This document shows, in pieces, positions 43,455 through 51,533 of a DNA stretch of 60,073 bases (its first letter is position 1; each line of letters starts with the position of its first letter). The translations under genes were made by a program, and so were the position numbers. Under the pieces are notes generated by a model. That model was not told the origin of the DNA and did no database searches. It saw only the letters and a list, made by a program, of their open reading frames with translations. The stretch lies in NCBI GenBank assembly GCA_021776115.1, contig JAJFGN010000038.1, forward strand, positions 1 to 60,073. The letters are read 5' to 3'. The stretch is from Kiloniellaceae bacterium (GTDB lineage Bacteria > Pseudomonadota > Alphaproteobacteria > Kiloniellales > J153).

Positions 43455-45143
43455 CTAATTCTCCGCCTTTTTCGCCAAGGCCGCTTCCCGGATATCGCTC
43501 AAGCTCGCCTTGGGCGTGATCGCTTCCGGATCGATGCGCAGCTCGATGACGGCGGGCGTGCCGGCCGCCATGGCGCGCTCGAAGGCGGGCGCGAAATCCT
43601 CCGTCCGCTCGACCGTTTCGCCGTGTGCGCCATACGCGCGGGCCAGGGCGGCGAAGTCGGGGTTCGCCAAGCCGGTGCCCTGAACCCGGGTCGGATATTC
43701 GCGCTCCTGGTGCATACGGATTGTCCCGTACATGCCGTTATTGACCAGCAGAACCACGATGTTGGCGCCGTATTGGGCGGCGGTCGCCAGTTCCTGGCCG
43801 TTCATCATGAAACATCCGTCCCCCGCGAAAGCGATAACGGGGCGTTCGGGGTAGGTTAGCTTCGCCGCCACGGCGGCCGGCGTTCCGTAGCCCATGGAGC
43901 CGCTGGTCGGGCCCAACTGGCTGGGAAAGCGCCGGTATTGATAGAAACGGTTGGGCCAAGTCGAGTAGTTCCCGGCGCCATTCGCGACAATGGTATCCGG
44001 CGGCAGGGTCTCGTTCAGATAGGCCATGATCTCGCCCATCTGCAGCGCACCTGGAATCCGGACCGGCGCGATGTTTTCGAGATAATCGCTGTGGGCCCTG
44101 GCGGCGGTCCCCGTCCAGCGCGCGGTCTCGACCGGCGCCATGGCTATCGCGGCGGCGGCGAAGGCGGCCATGCCCGCGTTGATCGGCAGATCCGCTTGAT
44201 AGACCCGGCCCAACTCCTCGGCGCCGGGGTGGACGTGGACCAAGGTCTGCTTGGGGCGGGGAATATCGATTAAGTCATAGCCGCCGGTCGTCATTTCCCC
44301 CAGGCGCGCACCGGCGACCAAAAGCAGGTCCGCTTCCTGAATACGCCGCTGCAACTTCGGATTGATGCCGATACCGATATCGCCGGCGTAATTCGGGTGC
44401 GTGTTGTCGAACTTGTCCTGGCGCCGGAAGGCGGCGCCGACCGGCAGTTCCTTGGCCTCCGCGAAGCCCTGGAAATCGGCGACCGCCTGGGCGGTCCAAC
44501 CGCTGCCGCCCAGAATCGCGAAGGGACGCTTGGCCTCGCTCAGCAGCGCGTGGAGGCGCGCCATGTCGCCGGGGCCGGGATGGGCCAGGCTGGGCCGGTA
44601 GGGCGCGGCATCCTCGGCCGCCACCCGGTCGCGCAACATGTCTTCGGGCAGGGCCAGCACGACCGGGCCGGGGCGGCCCGAGGTCGCGACCGAAAACGCC
44701 CGGGCCATGAACTCGGGAATCCGCTCGGCCTGGTCGATCTGGGCGACCCACTTGGCCATCTGGCCGAACATGCGGCGGTAGTCGATCTCCTGAAACGCCT
44801 CGCGCTCGATCATGGCGCGGCCGACCTGGCCGATCAGCAGGATCATGGGGGTCGAATCCTGTGAGGCGATGTGCAGGCCCGCACTGGCGTTGGTCGCGCC
44901 GGGCCCGCGCGTGACCATGCAGATGCCCGGCTCCCCGGTCAGCTTGCCATAGGCATCCGCCATCATGGCCGCACCGCCTTCCTGGCGGCAGATAATGTAT
45001 CGGACCTCCGGCACGTCGTTGAGCGCGTCCAGGACCGCCAGATAGCTTTCGCCGGGGACCCCAAAGGCGAAGCGCGCCCCGTGGATACGCAGTTGGTCGG
45101 CCAGGACTTGGCCGCCGCTGCGCAGATTATGAGTCTTGGCCAT
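43455..45143 (-). CDS. Thiamine diphosphate-dependent enzyme (acetolactate synthase-like)
   Basis: A 562-residue three-domain TPP enzyme. The catalytic Glu is in YIICRQEGGAAMMADAYG, the central domain is intact (ILGGSGWTAQAVADF), and the ThDP-binding motif is AFAGDGCFMMNGQELATAAQYGANIVVLLVNN. It resembles the IlvB-like group without a regulatory subunit nearby, so it is probably not the main acetolactate synthase. The ATG at 45143 (MAKTHNLRSGG) is chosen; the frame runs on upstream over the divergent gene. Confidence 0.87.
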   Translation of the reverse strand: MAKTHNLRSGGQVLADQLRIHGARFAFGVPGESYLAVLDALNDVPEVRYIICRQEGGAAMMADAYGKLTGEPGICMVTRGPGATNASAGLHIASQDSTPMILLIGQVGRAMIEREAFQEIDYRRMFGQMAKWVAQIDQAERIPEFMARAFSVATSGRPGPVVLALPEDMLRDRVAAEDAAPYRPSLAHPGPGDMARLHALLSEAKRPFAILGGSGWTAQAVADFQGFAEAKELPVGAAFRRQDKFDNTHPNYAGDIGIGINPKLQRRIQEADLLLVAGARLGEMTTGGYDLIDIPRPKQTLVHVHPGAEELGRVYQADLPINAGMAAFAAAAIAMAPVETARWTGTAARAHSDYLENIAPVRIPGALQMGEIMAYLNETLPPDTIVANGAGNYSTWPNRFYQYRRFPSQLGPTSGSMGYGTPAAVAAKLTYPERPVIAFAGDGCFMMNGQELATAAQYGANIVVLLVNNGMYGTIRMHQEREYPTRVQGTGLANPDFAALARAYGAHGETVERTEDFAPAFERAMAAGTPAVIELRIDPEAITPKASLSDIREAALAKKAEN

Positions 45144-45297
45144 GACGTTTCTTTTCCTCGTGCCCGTTGTGCTTGTGCCCCTTGGCGGCAGGGGCCGATC
45201 CGGCGCGCGGCGCGCCAAGCCGTGTTGCCGCATCTTGTGCCGGCGGCGGCGTGCCGTCAAAATCCTTTGTAGGCCAAAGCGAAAGGGCACCCTCGCC

Positions 45298-45912
45298 GTG
45301 TATCAATCTCTCATCGTCATCGACGATTTTTATCCCGACCCTGGGCAGATCCGCGCCGCCGCCCTGTCGGCCGAGTTTCCCGAGCTTGAAGGGCCGCTCA
45401 CCTATCCCGGCCGCAACTCGGCGCAGAAGTTCTTGGCCCCAGGTCTGGACCAGATCGTCTCGCAGATTGTCGGGGAACGGGTCAAAGGCGCGGCAGATCC
45501 GCGCGCCTCGCACGGAAAGTTCCGTATTACCCTGGCCGGCGAGCCGAGCCGCTATCTGGTGCACGTCGATCCCAGCCTATTGTCCTGGGTCGGCGTGGTC
45601 TACCTGAACCCGCCTGAGCAATGCCAGGGCGGCACCGGCTTTTTCCGCCACACCGGGCTGAATTCCGACCGCACGCCGCTAAGCGAAGAAGAACTACGCG
45701 CCTATGGACCGGCCAGCATCGCCGAGCTGCTGCAACAGGACGGCAACGACTCCGAAAAATGGGAACATCTGATGACTGTGCCCATGCGCTTCAACCGCCT
45801 GATCATGTACCGCCCTTGGCTGTGGCATTCGGCCGGCCCGGCCTTTGGTGACACGCTGGAGACCGGCCGCTTGATCCAGTTGGTCGGCTTTCAGTCCGCG
45901 GCCGCGACCTGA
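45298..45912 (+). CDS. DUF6445-like protein (2-oxoglutarate oxygenase fold likely)
   Basis: A 204-residue protein starting at a GTG (MYQSLIVIDDFYPDPGQIRA when read as a start). The segment SRYLVHVDPSLLSWVG contains an HxD pair, a later LWHSAGPAFGDT a His, and GRLIQLVGF an Arg, the order expected of Fe(II)/2-oxoglutarate oxygenases. The family call rests on the opening and these motifs. The frame extends upstream to 45136 with a hydrophobic then basic stretch overlapping the TPP gene start, which I reject. Confidence 0.7.
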   Translation: MYQSLIVIDDFYPDPGQIRAAALSAEFPELEGPLTYPGRNSAQKFLAPGLDQIVSQIVGERVKGAADPRASHGKFRITLAGEPSRYLVHVDPSLLSWVGVVYLNPPEQCQGGTGFFRHTGLNSDRTPLSEEELRAYGPASIAELLQQDGNDSEKWEHLMTVPMRFNRLIMYRPWLWHSAGPAFGDTLETGRLIQLVGFQSAAAT

Positions 45913-45932
45913 AGCGCGGACATTATTGCGAC

Positions 45933-45952
45933 GGAGACACAGAATTTATTTC
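45933..45952. repeat. Repeat remnant A
   Basis: GGAGACACAGAATTTATTTC, closely similar to GGTGACACAGTATTTAGTTA at 47473-47492. The GACACAG-ATTTA motif resembles ends that often border REP-associated transposase or repeat remnants. The two copies bracket the gene pair at 46381-47243. Confidence 0.45.
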
Positions 45953-45993
45953 AGCGGGAATTATACCAAGTCTCGATGATAATGACCCATAGA

Positions 45994-46160
45994 GATCGCG
46001 GTGGCGGTCCGTCGGGTAGGAGGGAAGCCGCAGGCGATGCGGGGCATCGTCAAGGCTTTCCGACGCTCTCCGGCGGGCCGCCACCGCGACCGGTACGGCG
46101 TCTTACCAAGGCTTTCGGACGGCGTCGCGCACGCCTCGCGATGCCCCACATCGCCACGGC
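45994..46160. repeat. Nested inverted repeats
   Basis: Outer pair: GATCGCGGTGGCGGTCC (45994-46010) with its imperfect complement at 46076-46092; about 19 of 22 positions pair when extended. Second pair: GCCGCAGGCGATGCGGGGCA (from 46027) with the complement near 46138-46160, containing the core CGATGCCCC-CATCGCC. AAGGCTTTCCGACG and AAGGCTTTCGGACG occur as a direct pair in between. The core GCGATGTGGGGCATCG recurs at 59957-59972. Confidence 0.7.
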
Positions 46161-46380
46161 GCACGCTCCTGGCCGAAAACTTTGTAACGAAACGTAACCG
46201 GGCGCGCGGTGGTGACGCACCGTTACCAAGTGTCGCTCCGCGAAGGGTGGCCCGATGATAGACAATACCCACGTGAAGACCGGCGAGCGATAGCGATATG
46301 AAGTTCGCCGAAACCACCCGATCGCGCCCGTTCCCTTGCATTCGGCGATGGAAGGACCCGGCGCAGACATGTAGGACGCC

Positions 46381-46824
46381 ATGACCAAACCCATAGCCGT
46401 GGGCACGCTCGCATTCGGTGCTCTTATGGCAGTCTATTTCGGTGTGCTGACCCTGGTATCGGGTTGGAGTTACACCGTGTCTCAATTCCAAGAGTTCTGG
46501 TTTTACGTGGTGCCTCTCGGCGCCGGATTCGGCGTCCAGATCGGTCTCTATACCTATCTCAGGGAGTTGGCGCTTAACCACGAACACTGCCGCAGAATGG
46601 CCGCCGCGTCGGGCACGACCTCGACGGCGGCAATGATAGCCTGCTGCGCTCACTATCTCACCAACATCTTGCCTGTCATCGGGGTGTCGGGCGCCGTAGC
46701 GGTGATCGCCCAGTATCAGGTCGAGATTTTCTGGCTCGGCCTGGCATTCAATGCCGCCGGCCTCGCGTATATCGGCCACAAGGTCTACGTCGGTAGACTG
46801 CACTTCCTCGGGAGTCATCCATGA
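46381..46824 (+). CDS. Four-segment membrane protein with Cys-Cys-Ala-His motif
   Basis: A 147-residue protein with about four hydrophobic segments: residues 5-27, 38-60, 80-110 and 113-135. The third carries MIACCAHYLTNILPVIG, a vicinal Cys pair followed two residues later by a His inside the membrane, suggestive of metal or thiol chemistry. I recall the CCAH pattern in uncharacterised membrane proteins but cannot name a family. Its stop overlaps the next gene by 4 bases (ATGA), so the two are coupled. Possible metal transport or redox role, not established. Confidence 0.6.
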   Translation: MTKPIAVGTLAFGALMAVYFGVLTLVSGWSYTVSQFQEFWFYVVPLGAGFGVQIGLYTYLRELALNHEHCRRMAAASGTTSTAAMIACCAHYLTNILPVIGVSGAVAVIAQYQVEIFWLGLAFNAAGLAYIGHKVYVGRLHFLGSHP

Positions 46825-47243
46825 AAACGTCGAAGTCACTGACATTCGCGCTCGTCATCGGCGCCATAGCTTTCTGGTTCACGCCCGTTGTCTTCGCGGA
46901 CGCGGCCGCCGCGCTTGAAGCTCGCAAAAGCGACGCCGCGGGCGTGCGTGTCGTGGTGACACCGAAACTCCCCGATTCAAATGCGGCCGTTTGGGAGTTC
47001 GAGGTGGTCATGGACACCCATAGCAAGCCTTTGGATACCGACTTCGCCCAGGCGGCGGTGCTGACGGACGATACCGGGCGTAGCTTTGTTCCGCTCGCTT
47101 GGCAAGGAGACCCACCCGGCGGTCACCACCGCAAAGGAATTCTGCGGTTTCCTCTACCGGCAGGAAAGCCGAAAGCCGTTGAATTGAAGATCAAGGGTAT
47201 CGGCGGGGTCGCCGAAAGAGTATTCGGATGGGAACTCGACTAG
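46821..47243 (+). CDS. Secreted partner protein with PPGGHHR motif
   Basis: A 140-residue protein with a Sec signal peptide (MKTSKSLTFALVIGAIAFWFTPVVFA) and a beta-rich domain. Notable segments are AAVWEFEVVMDTHSKPLDTD, LTDDTGRSFVPLAWQGDPPGGHHRKGILRF and a C-terminal ELKIKGIGG. His in MDTHS and the HH pair could bind metal. Translationally coupled to the CCAH membrane protein and therefore likely its periplasmic partner. No known function. Confidence 0.6.
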   Translation: MKTSKSLTFALVIGAIAFWFTPVVFADAAAALEARKSDAAGVRVVVTPKLPDSNAAVWEFEVVMDTHSKPLDTDFAQAAVLTDDTGRSFVPLAWQGDPPGGHHRKGILRFPLPAGKPKAVELKIKGIGGVAERVFGWELD

Positions 47244-47592
47244 CCTGCCACCGGAACCCGCGCTGAAAAAGTCGCCGGCAATCGCGAATAGCACAGTACC
47301 GCGCGCAAACGGCCCCGCCGCGTGCGGTCACGGCTCGGGCGGTCCAGATCCTTTGAGAAACAGGCCAGGGGGTTCGCGTCCAGACAACGCCACCGGAAGA
47401 GGGGACGCTACCCTTTTTCATTACGATACGTGGGATACCGAAAAATAAAGGGCAGTGTTCCCTTTATCCCCTGGTGACACAGTATTTAGTTAGAATTAGG
47501 TATTCTGTCCCCGTAATCATGTCCCCGTAATCAAGATCCGAGGCCGGACGCGCGCCCGCGCTCCGGCCTCGCGATCCACGAACGGGGTTCAA
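47244..47592. other. Intergenic region with repeat remnants
   Basis: About 350 bases. The first 200 show nothing recognisable. The rest holds an imperfect dyad at 47473-47512 and a perfect tandem 14-mer, TGTCCCCGTAATCA, at 47506-47519 and 47520-47533. The stretch around 47470-47520 is AT-richer than its surroundings. Confidence 0.6.
47473..47533. repeat. Repeat remnant B and tandem 14-mer
   Basis: GGTGACACAGTATTTA (47473-47488) pairs imperfectly with TAGGTATTCTGTCCCC (47497-47512). Two tandem copies of TGTCCCCGTAATCA follow. The left arm matches remnant A at 45933. Confidence 0.6.
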
Positions 47593-48009
47593 TCAGCTAC
47601 GGCCGCCCTGACCGGCACCGCCGCCCGAGCCGGCACCGCCGCCCGAACCCGCACCGCCGCCCGGGCCCTGACCGCCGGCCGGGCCCTGACCGGAGCCCAT
47701 TCCGGAGCCCATTCCCGTGCCCATTCCCATGCCTTGGGCTGGGGGCTGGTCGGGCAGCGTGACGCCCTGCTGCTTGGCGCGTGCCTGCATGCGCTCATGG
47801 TGCTCGGCACGGACGCGTGCGCGCTCTTCCACGGTCATGGCCTTCTGCAGCCGCTGGCGGTACTCGAAGCGCTCTTGCTGCGTCATAAGCTGGCTGCCGT
47901 AAACTTGCGGCGTGTTCTGCGCCACCGCCGTGGTCGCCAATGGCGTCATGGCGGCAAGGGACAAAGTGATCGCCGCGGCGAGCGCGGCCATGGTTTTTCG
48001 CGTTGTCAT
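47593..48009 (-). CDS. Secreted protein with Gly-rich tail
   Basis: A 138-residue exported protein. Signal peptide to about residue 30 (MTTRKTMAALAAAITLSLAA then TPLATTAVAQ), a charged helical domain with LMTQQERFEYRQRLQKAMTV and ERARVRAEHHERMQARAKQQ, and a tail made of two repeat types, MGxG units then GGGAGS units. The EHHERM helix resembles periplasmic proteins found near metal or stress genes but no family can be named. Divergent from the ArsR gene. The tail DNA is low-complexity and may be length-variable. Confidence 0.65.
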   Translation of the reverse strand: MTTRKTMAALAAAITLSLAAMTPLATTAVAQNTPQVYGSQLMTQQERFEYRQRLQKAMTVEERARVRAEHHERMQARAKQQGVTLPDQPPAQGMGMGTGMGSGMGSGQGPAGGQGPGGGAGSGGGAGSGGGAGQGGRS

Positions 48010-48271
48010 CTCGTGTTCCTTTTCTCGTTTCGATGCATCCTGCCGGCAGACGCGGCCTTCGTAATTCGGCGTACATCTATTCGCCAGGATGTCGGTTAAG
48101 AGCCGCGCCCTTGGCGTCCCGGGCCTTCACCGCATAGACGCCGGTACTCTCGGCCTCCGGGTTCATCGCAAGCCCCCGTACAAGAATTGGGGCCTCGGGT
48201 CTCCTTGCCTTGCGTGGTTGTATCTAACCCGGACATGCGCTATATGTGCATTACACTGAAGGTATGCAAGT

Positions 48272-48583
48272 ATGAACATAAAAAAAATGGAAGCCACCGC
48301 GGAGGAGGTCAGCGGCCTGATGAAGGTCCTGTCCAACAAGAACCGTCTGATGGTGCTGTGCCAGTTGGTCGAAGGGGAGAAGTCCGTCGGCGAGCTCGCC
48401 GAGCTGATCGACATCCGCGGGCAAGCCATGTCCCAGCAGCTGGCGTTGTTGCGCAAGGATGGCTTGGTCAAGACCCGCCGCGACGGCCAGACGATTTACT
48501 ACTCCTTGGCCCGCGGCGATGTTAGGTCGCTGATGGAATTCCTCTACAAGACTTACTGCGGTAACATCGCCGTTTGCGGATAA
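48272..48583 (+). CDS. ArsR-family repressor, BigR/SqrR-like dithiol type
   Basis: A 103-residue winged-helix repressor. The DNA-reading helix is RGQAMSQQLALLRKDGLV and the wing is TRRDGQTIYYSL. Cys30 (LMVLCQL) and Cys96 (LYKTYCGN) are 66 residues apart, the same spacing as the persulfide-sensing pair in SqrR/BigR; there is no arsenic CVC motif. So it probably senses reactive sulfur or redox state by disulfide or tetrasulfide formation. The leader from 48230 to 48271 is AT-rich and likely contains its own operator. GAAGG at 48260 is a likely ribosome site. Confidence 0.82.
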   Translation: MNIKKMEATAEEVSGLMKVLSNKNRLMVLCQLVEGEKSVGELAELIDIRGQAMSQQLALLRKDGLVKTRRDGQTIYYSLARGDVRSLMEFLYKTYCGNIAVCG

Positions 48584-48596
48584 GGAGCCCGACGCC

Positions 48597-48626
48597 ATGA
48601 ACCAAGCAATCGAGGCTGGGCGCTAG
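48597..48626 (+). other. Nine-codon open frame with its own ribosome site
   Basis: ATG to TAG encoding MNQAIEAGR, preceded by AAGGAG at 48583-48588 with 8 bases spacing. It lies between the ArsR gene and the aminotransferase. It may be the remnant of a lost partner gene, since BigR-type regulators usually head operons of sulfur genes, or a short leader peptide. Confidence 0.35.
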
Positions 48627-48628
48627 TC

Positions 48629-49903
48629 GTGGAAAACCTGCCCGAGCGCGCGCAGAGCGTCTTTCCGGCCGGGTCGAACGGCGAGTTCAACCTGCCGCCG
48701 GAGATGTCGATCGTGATTTCGCGCGGCGAGGGCTGCCGCCTGTGGGATAGCGCGGGGCGGGAGTTTCTCGATTTTTCCATGGGCTGGGGCTCGGTCCTGG
48801 TCGGTCATGCCCGGCCGGAGGTTGTGGCGGCGGTGACGGCGCAGGCGCCGCACGGCTCCAACTTCGCCTATGTCAGCGAAGCCTCGCTCGCGCTCGGCGA
48901 GGAGATCGTGCGCCTGTCGCCCGCTTGCGCGCAGGTGCGCTTTTGCGCTTCGGGCACCGAGGCGACCATGTATTGCCAGCGCCTGGCCCGGGCGCACTCG
49001 GGCAAGCCGAAGATCCTAAAATTCGAGGGCGCCTATCACGGCGCCAACGAGACCGGCGTGACCAGCCTGTTTCCGGCCGACCCTCCGGACTTCCCCGAGC
49101 CCGACCCGGTTGCCGGCGGCGTCTCGCACATGGTCAAGCGCGACATCCTGGTCGCGCCCTACAACGATCTGGCGGTCACGCGCCGGATACTCGCGGACCA
49201 TGGCCATGAGATCGCGGCGGTTATCGTCGAGCCCTTGCAACGCTGCACCCCGCCCGAGGCGGGCTTTTTGGAAGGCTTGCGCGCTGCGACGCGCGCGGCC
49301 GGGGTGCTCTTGATCTTCGACGAGGTCGTGACCGGCTTTCGCTTGGCCTACGGCGGGGCGCAGGAATACTACGGCGTGACGCCGGACCTGGTTGCCTACG
49401 GCAAGGCGCTCGGCGGCGGTTATCCGATCGGGGTCTTCGGCGGGCCGGCCGAGCTCATGGCCCTGGTCCGGGAGGATCGCCTGGGCGATCCCAGCTACAT
49501 GTGGGTCGCCTCGACGCTCGGCGGCAATCCGATCTCCACCGCGGCCGCCGGCGCCGCCTTGGAGGTCTTTCGCCAGCAAAACACCTACCCACGCTTGCAC
49601 GAATTGGGTGAAACCTTACGCGCGGGCATGCGGAAAATTATGCGCAAACGGCAAATTGTTGCACAGGTGATCGGCGACGGGCCCCTGGCCCAGATCGTTT
49701 TTTCCGACCGGCCGGTGCGCGACTATCGCTCCACGAAACGCGGCGACCGGCGCAAGGGCCGTGCCCTCATGCTCGGCCTGTTCCGGCGCGGAATCTTTCT
49801 CAATCCCATGGGCACCAAGCTCTATCTCTCCTTGGCGCACGACGAGGCGGTCTGCGGCGATTTGCTCGACCGGCTGGACGATACCTTGAGCGAGATCGGC
49901 TGA
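48629..49903 (+). CDS. Class III aminotransferase (glutamate-1-semialdehyde aminomutase-like)
   Basis: A 424-residue PLP enzyme. The PLP Lys is in LVAYGKALGGGYPIGVFGG, the cofactor Asp in LLIFDEVVTGFRLAYGG, and ASGTEATMYCQRLARAHSGK forms the phosphate site. Closest in look to GSA-aminomutase-like aminotransferases that are not HemL. It begins with a GTG. It ends TGATG, overlapping the aldo/keto reductase start by one base, so the two act together. Confidence 0.87.
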   Translation: MENLPERAQSVFPAGSNGEFNLPPEMSIVISRGEGCRLWDSAGREFLDFSMGWGSVLVGHARPEVVAAVTAQAPHGSNFAYVSEASLALGEEIVRLSPACAQVRFCASGTEATMYCQRLARAHSGKPKILKFEGAYHGANETGVTSLFPADPPDFPEPDPVAGGVSHMVKRDILVAPYNDLAVTRRILADHGHEIAAVIVEPLQRCTPPEAGFLEGLRAATRAAGVLLIFDEVVTGFRLAYGGAQEYYGVTPDLVAYGKALGGGYPIGVFGGPAELMALVREDRLGDPSYMWVASTLGGNPISTAAAGAALEVFRQQNTYPRLHELGETLRAGMRKIMRKRQIVAQVIGDGPLAQIVFSDRPVRDYRSTKRGDRRKGRALMLGLFRRGIFLNPMGTKLYLSLAHDEAVCGDLLDRLDDTLSEIG

Positions 49904-50871
49904 TGCGCACGCGCAGATTTGGGCGAACCGGGCTTCGGGTTTCCGAGCTTGTCTTCGGCGGCGGCTACGTCGGCGGTATTCTGATCGACGCGGACGACGA
50001 GACCAAACACGCGGCGGTGCAGCGCGCGCTTTGGGCTGGGGTCAATTGGATCGACACTGCGCCGGCCTACGGCAACGGCAAGTCGGAGCAGGCGCTGGGC
50101 TGGATCTTGCGCGAGGTCGAGCAGGAACCCTACCTCTCGACCAAGGTCATGATCGACCCCGCGCGCCTCGACGATATCCCGGGCCAGGTCGAGGAAAGCG
50201 TGGCCGCGAGCCTGACGCGCCTGGGCCGCGACCGGGTCGATCTGCTGCAACTGCATAATCCGTTAGGCGCGGGCGGCCTCGAAGTCAGTCATGTACTGAA
50301 GGACGGTGGCGTGGCCGAGGCGCTGGAGGATATGCGCGCGCAAGGCCTGACCGATTTTATCGGACTGACCGCCTTGGGCGAAGTCGGCGCGATCCACGAA
50401 GCCCTGGATAGCAGGCGTTTCGATTCGGCCCAGGTCTATTACAACATGATCAACCCAAGCGCCGCCCATCACTTGCCCGCTGGCTGGTCCGGTCACGACT
50501 TCGCCGGAATTGTCGACACCTGTCTTACCCATGGCGTGGCCATGATGGCGATTCGCGTGTTGGCCGCCGGGGTCCTGGCCAGCGACAACCGGCACGGGCG
50601 CGAGATTGTCCTGACCGAGGGCAGCGAGATTCCGATGGAAGAGCGCCGGGCCGAGACCGTCTTCGATGCCCTGGGTCAATCCGGCGGCACGCGCGCGCAA
50701 ACGGCGGTGCGCTTCGCGCTCTCCAATCCCGACCTGTCCTGCGCGGTTATCGGCCTGGCCGAGATCGCGCACTTGGACGAGGCCCTGGACGCGCAGGAGT
50801 TGGGGCCCTTGCCGAACGAAGCCCTGGCCGAGCTAAATCGGCTTTACGACACCGACTTCGCGCGCCTGTAA
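49903..50871 (+). CDS. Aldo/keto reductase
   Basis: A 322-residue TIM-barrel NADPH oxidoreductase. It shows NWIDTAPAYGNGKSEQALG (Asp and Tyr of the catalytic tetrad), YLSTKVMIDP (Lys), and RLGRDRVDLLQLHNP (His). The C-terminal SNPDLSCAVIGLAEI matches the cofactor loop. It is coupled to the aminotransferase, suggesting that an amino compound is converted to aldehyde and then reduced, or the reverse. Confidence 0.88.
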   Translation: MRTRRFGRTGLRVSELVFGGGYVGGILIDADDETKHAAVQRALWAGVNWIDTAPAYGNGKSEQALGWILREVEQEPYLSTKVMIDPARLDDIPGQVEESVAASLTRLGRDRVDLLQLHNPLGAGGLEVSHVLKDGGVAEALEDMRAQGLTDFIGLTALGEVGAIHEALDSRRFDSAQVYYNMINPSAAHHLPAGWSGHDFAGIVDTCLTHGVAMMAIRVLAAGVLASDNRHGREIVLTEGSEIPMEERRAETVFDALGQSGGTRAQTAVRFALSNPDLSCAVIGLAEIAHLDEALDAQELGPLPNEALAELNRLYDTDFARL

Positions 50872-50878
50872 CCGAGCA

Positions 50879-51523
50879 CTACTTCGCGCGCGTATATTCG
50901 ATCAAGTTTAGTTCGGTGCCGCCGCCGAGCGTGCGCCGGTTGACGATGCGGCCGACGGCCGGCGCATAGAGAACTTCTTCCTGAGTCTGGAAGGCATCGC
51001 CCACTTCCCGCACGGTGCAGGCGATACGGAACGCCAGGAACTCGCCGGCCTGCGAGCTTACCTGGCCGGTATCCAAGACCTCGCAACTGCGCGTACGCCG
51101 TCCGGTGTAGACGCTGGATTCACTTCGCAAACGGTAGGTGCGGGTCCAGGTCTTGCCGACGCTCAAGGGGAAGTCCAGCTCAGCGTTGTCGGGCTCGATG
51201 AATTCGTCCTCGTCGAACGCGCGCTCGACTCGCACCAGCGACAGATCGGGCGAATAGAACAGAGTCTCGTTCTGAAGTGCCCGGCGGAACGCGAGCAGGC
51301 CGTTTGGCGCGCCTAGGAATTCTTCAACCAGGATCGCGGTGCCGCCGACGTGAAACCAAAACTCGTCCCCGGGCGTAAAGCTGGGGCGCTGCGCCACGGT
51401 CGCCGCATCTTGAGTCGGCGCGGCCTGGTAAATCGTCGGCGTCTCGCAGCCGGAGAGAGCCGCACCAACGCAAATCGCGAAGCAGAGCGACCGGATATTT
51501 CTGCAGGTCATGGGTTTATCCAT
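50879..51523 (-). CDS. Predicted lipoprotein
   Basis: A 214-residue protein with a lipobox ending LSGC (CVGAALSGCETPTIY), so a likely lipid-anchored periplasmic protein. The rest is beta-rich with no family I recognise. It has two further Cys (TRSCEVLDTG and FRIACTVREV) that could form a disulfide. The ATG at 51523 is chosen; another at 51511 is possible. It starts 10 bases after the FAD-linked dehydrogenase stop on the same strand. Confidence 0.68.
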   Translation of the reverse strand: MDKPMTCRNIRSLCFAICVGAALSGCETPTIYQAAPTQDAATVAQRPSFTPGDEFWFHVGGTAILVEEFLGAPNGLLAFRRALQNETLFYSPDLSLVRVERAFDEDEFIEPDNAELDFPLSVGKTWTRTYRLRSESSVYTGRRTRSCEVLDTGQVSSQAGEFLAFRIACTVREVGDAFQTQEEVLYAPAVGRIVNRRTLGGGTELNLIEYTRAK

Positions 51524-51533
51524 TGCATGCGGT

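Larger units (their letters stand above)
45913..46380. other. Intergenic block of repeats
   Basis: About 470 bases without a convincing gene. It contains a fragment related to one at 47473 (45933-45952), a nested set of inverted repeats (45994-46160) and then about 120 bases leading to the next gene with no clear promoter. See separate entries. Confidence 0.6.

Noticed and set aside
43938-45272. Several plus-strand frames over the TPP enzyme
   Set aside because: All are antisense shadows rich in Arg/Gly/His without motifs.
45136-45297. Upstream extension of the DUF6445-like gene
   Set aside because: It overlaps the divergent TPP gene start and is hydrophobic then Arg-rich, unlike the domain that follows.
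46010-46260. Short frames within the palindromic block at 46 kb
   Set aside because: They follow the repeat symmetry and lack ribosome sites and family features.
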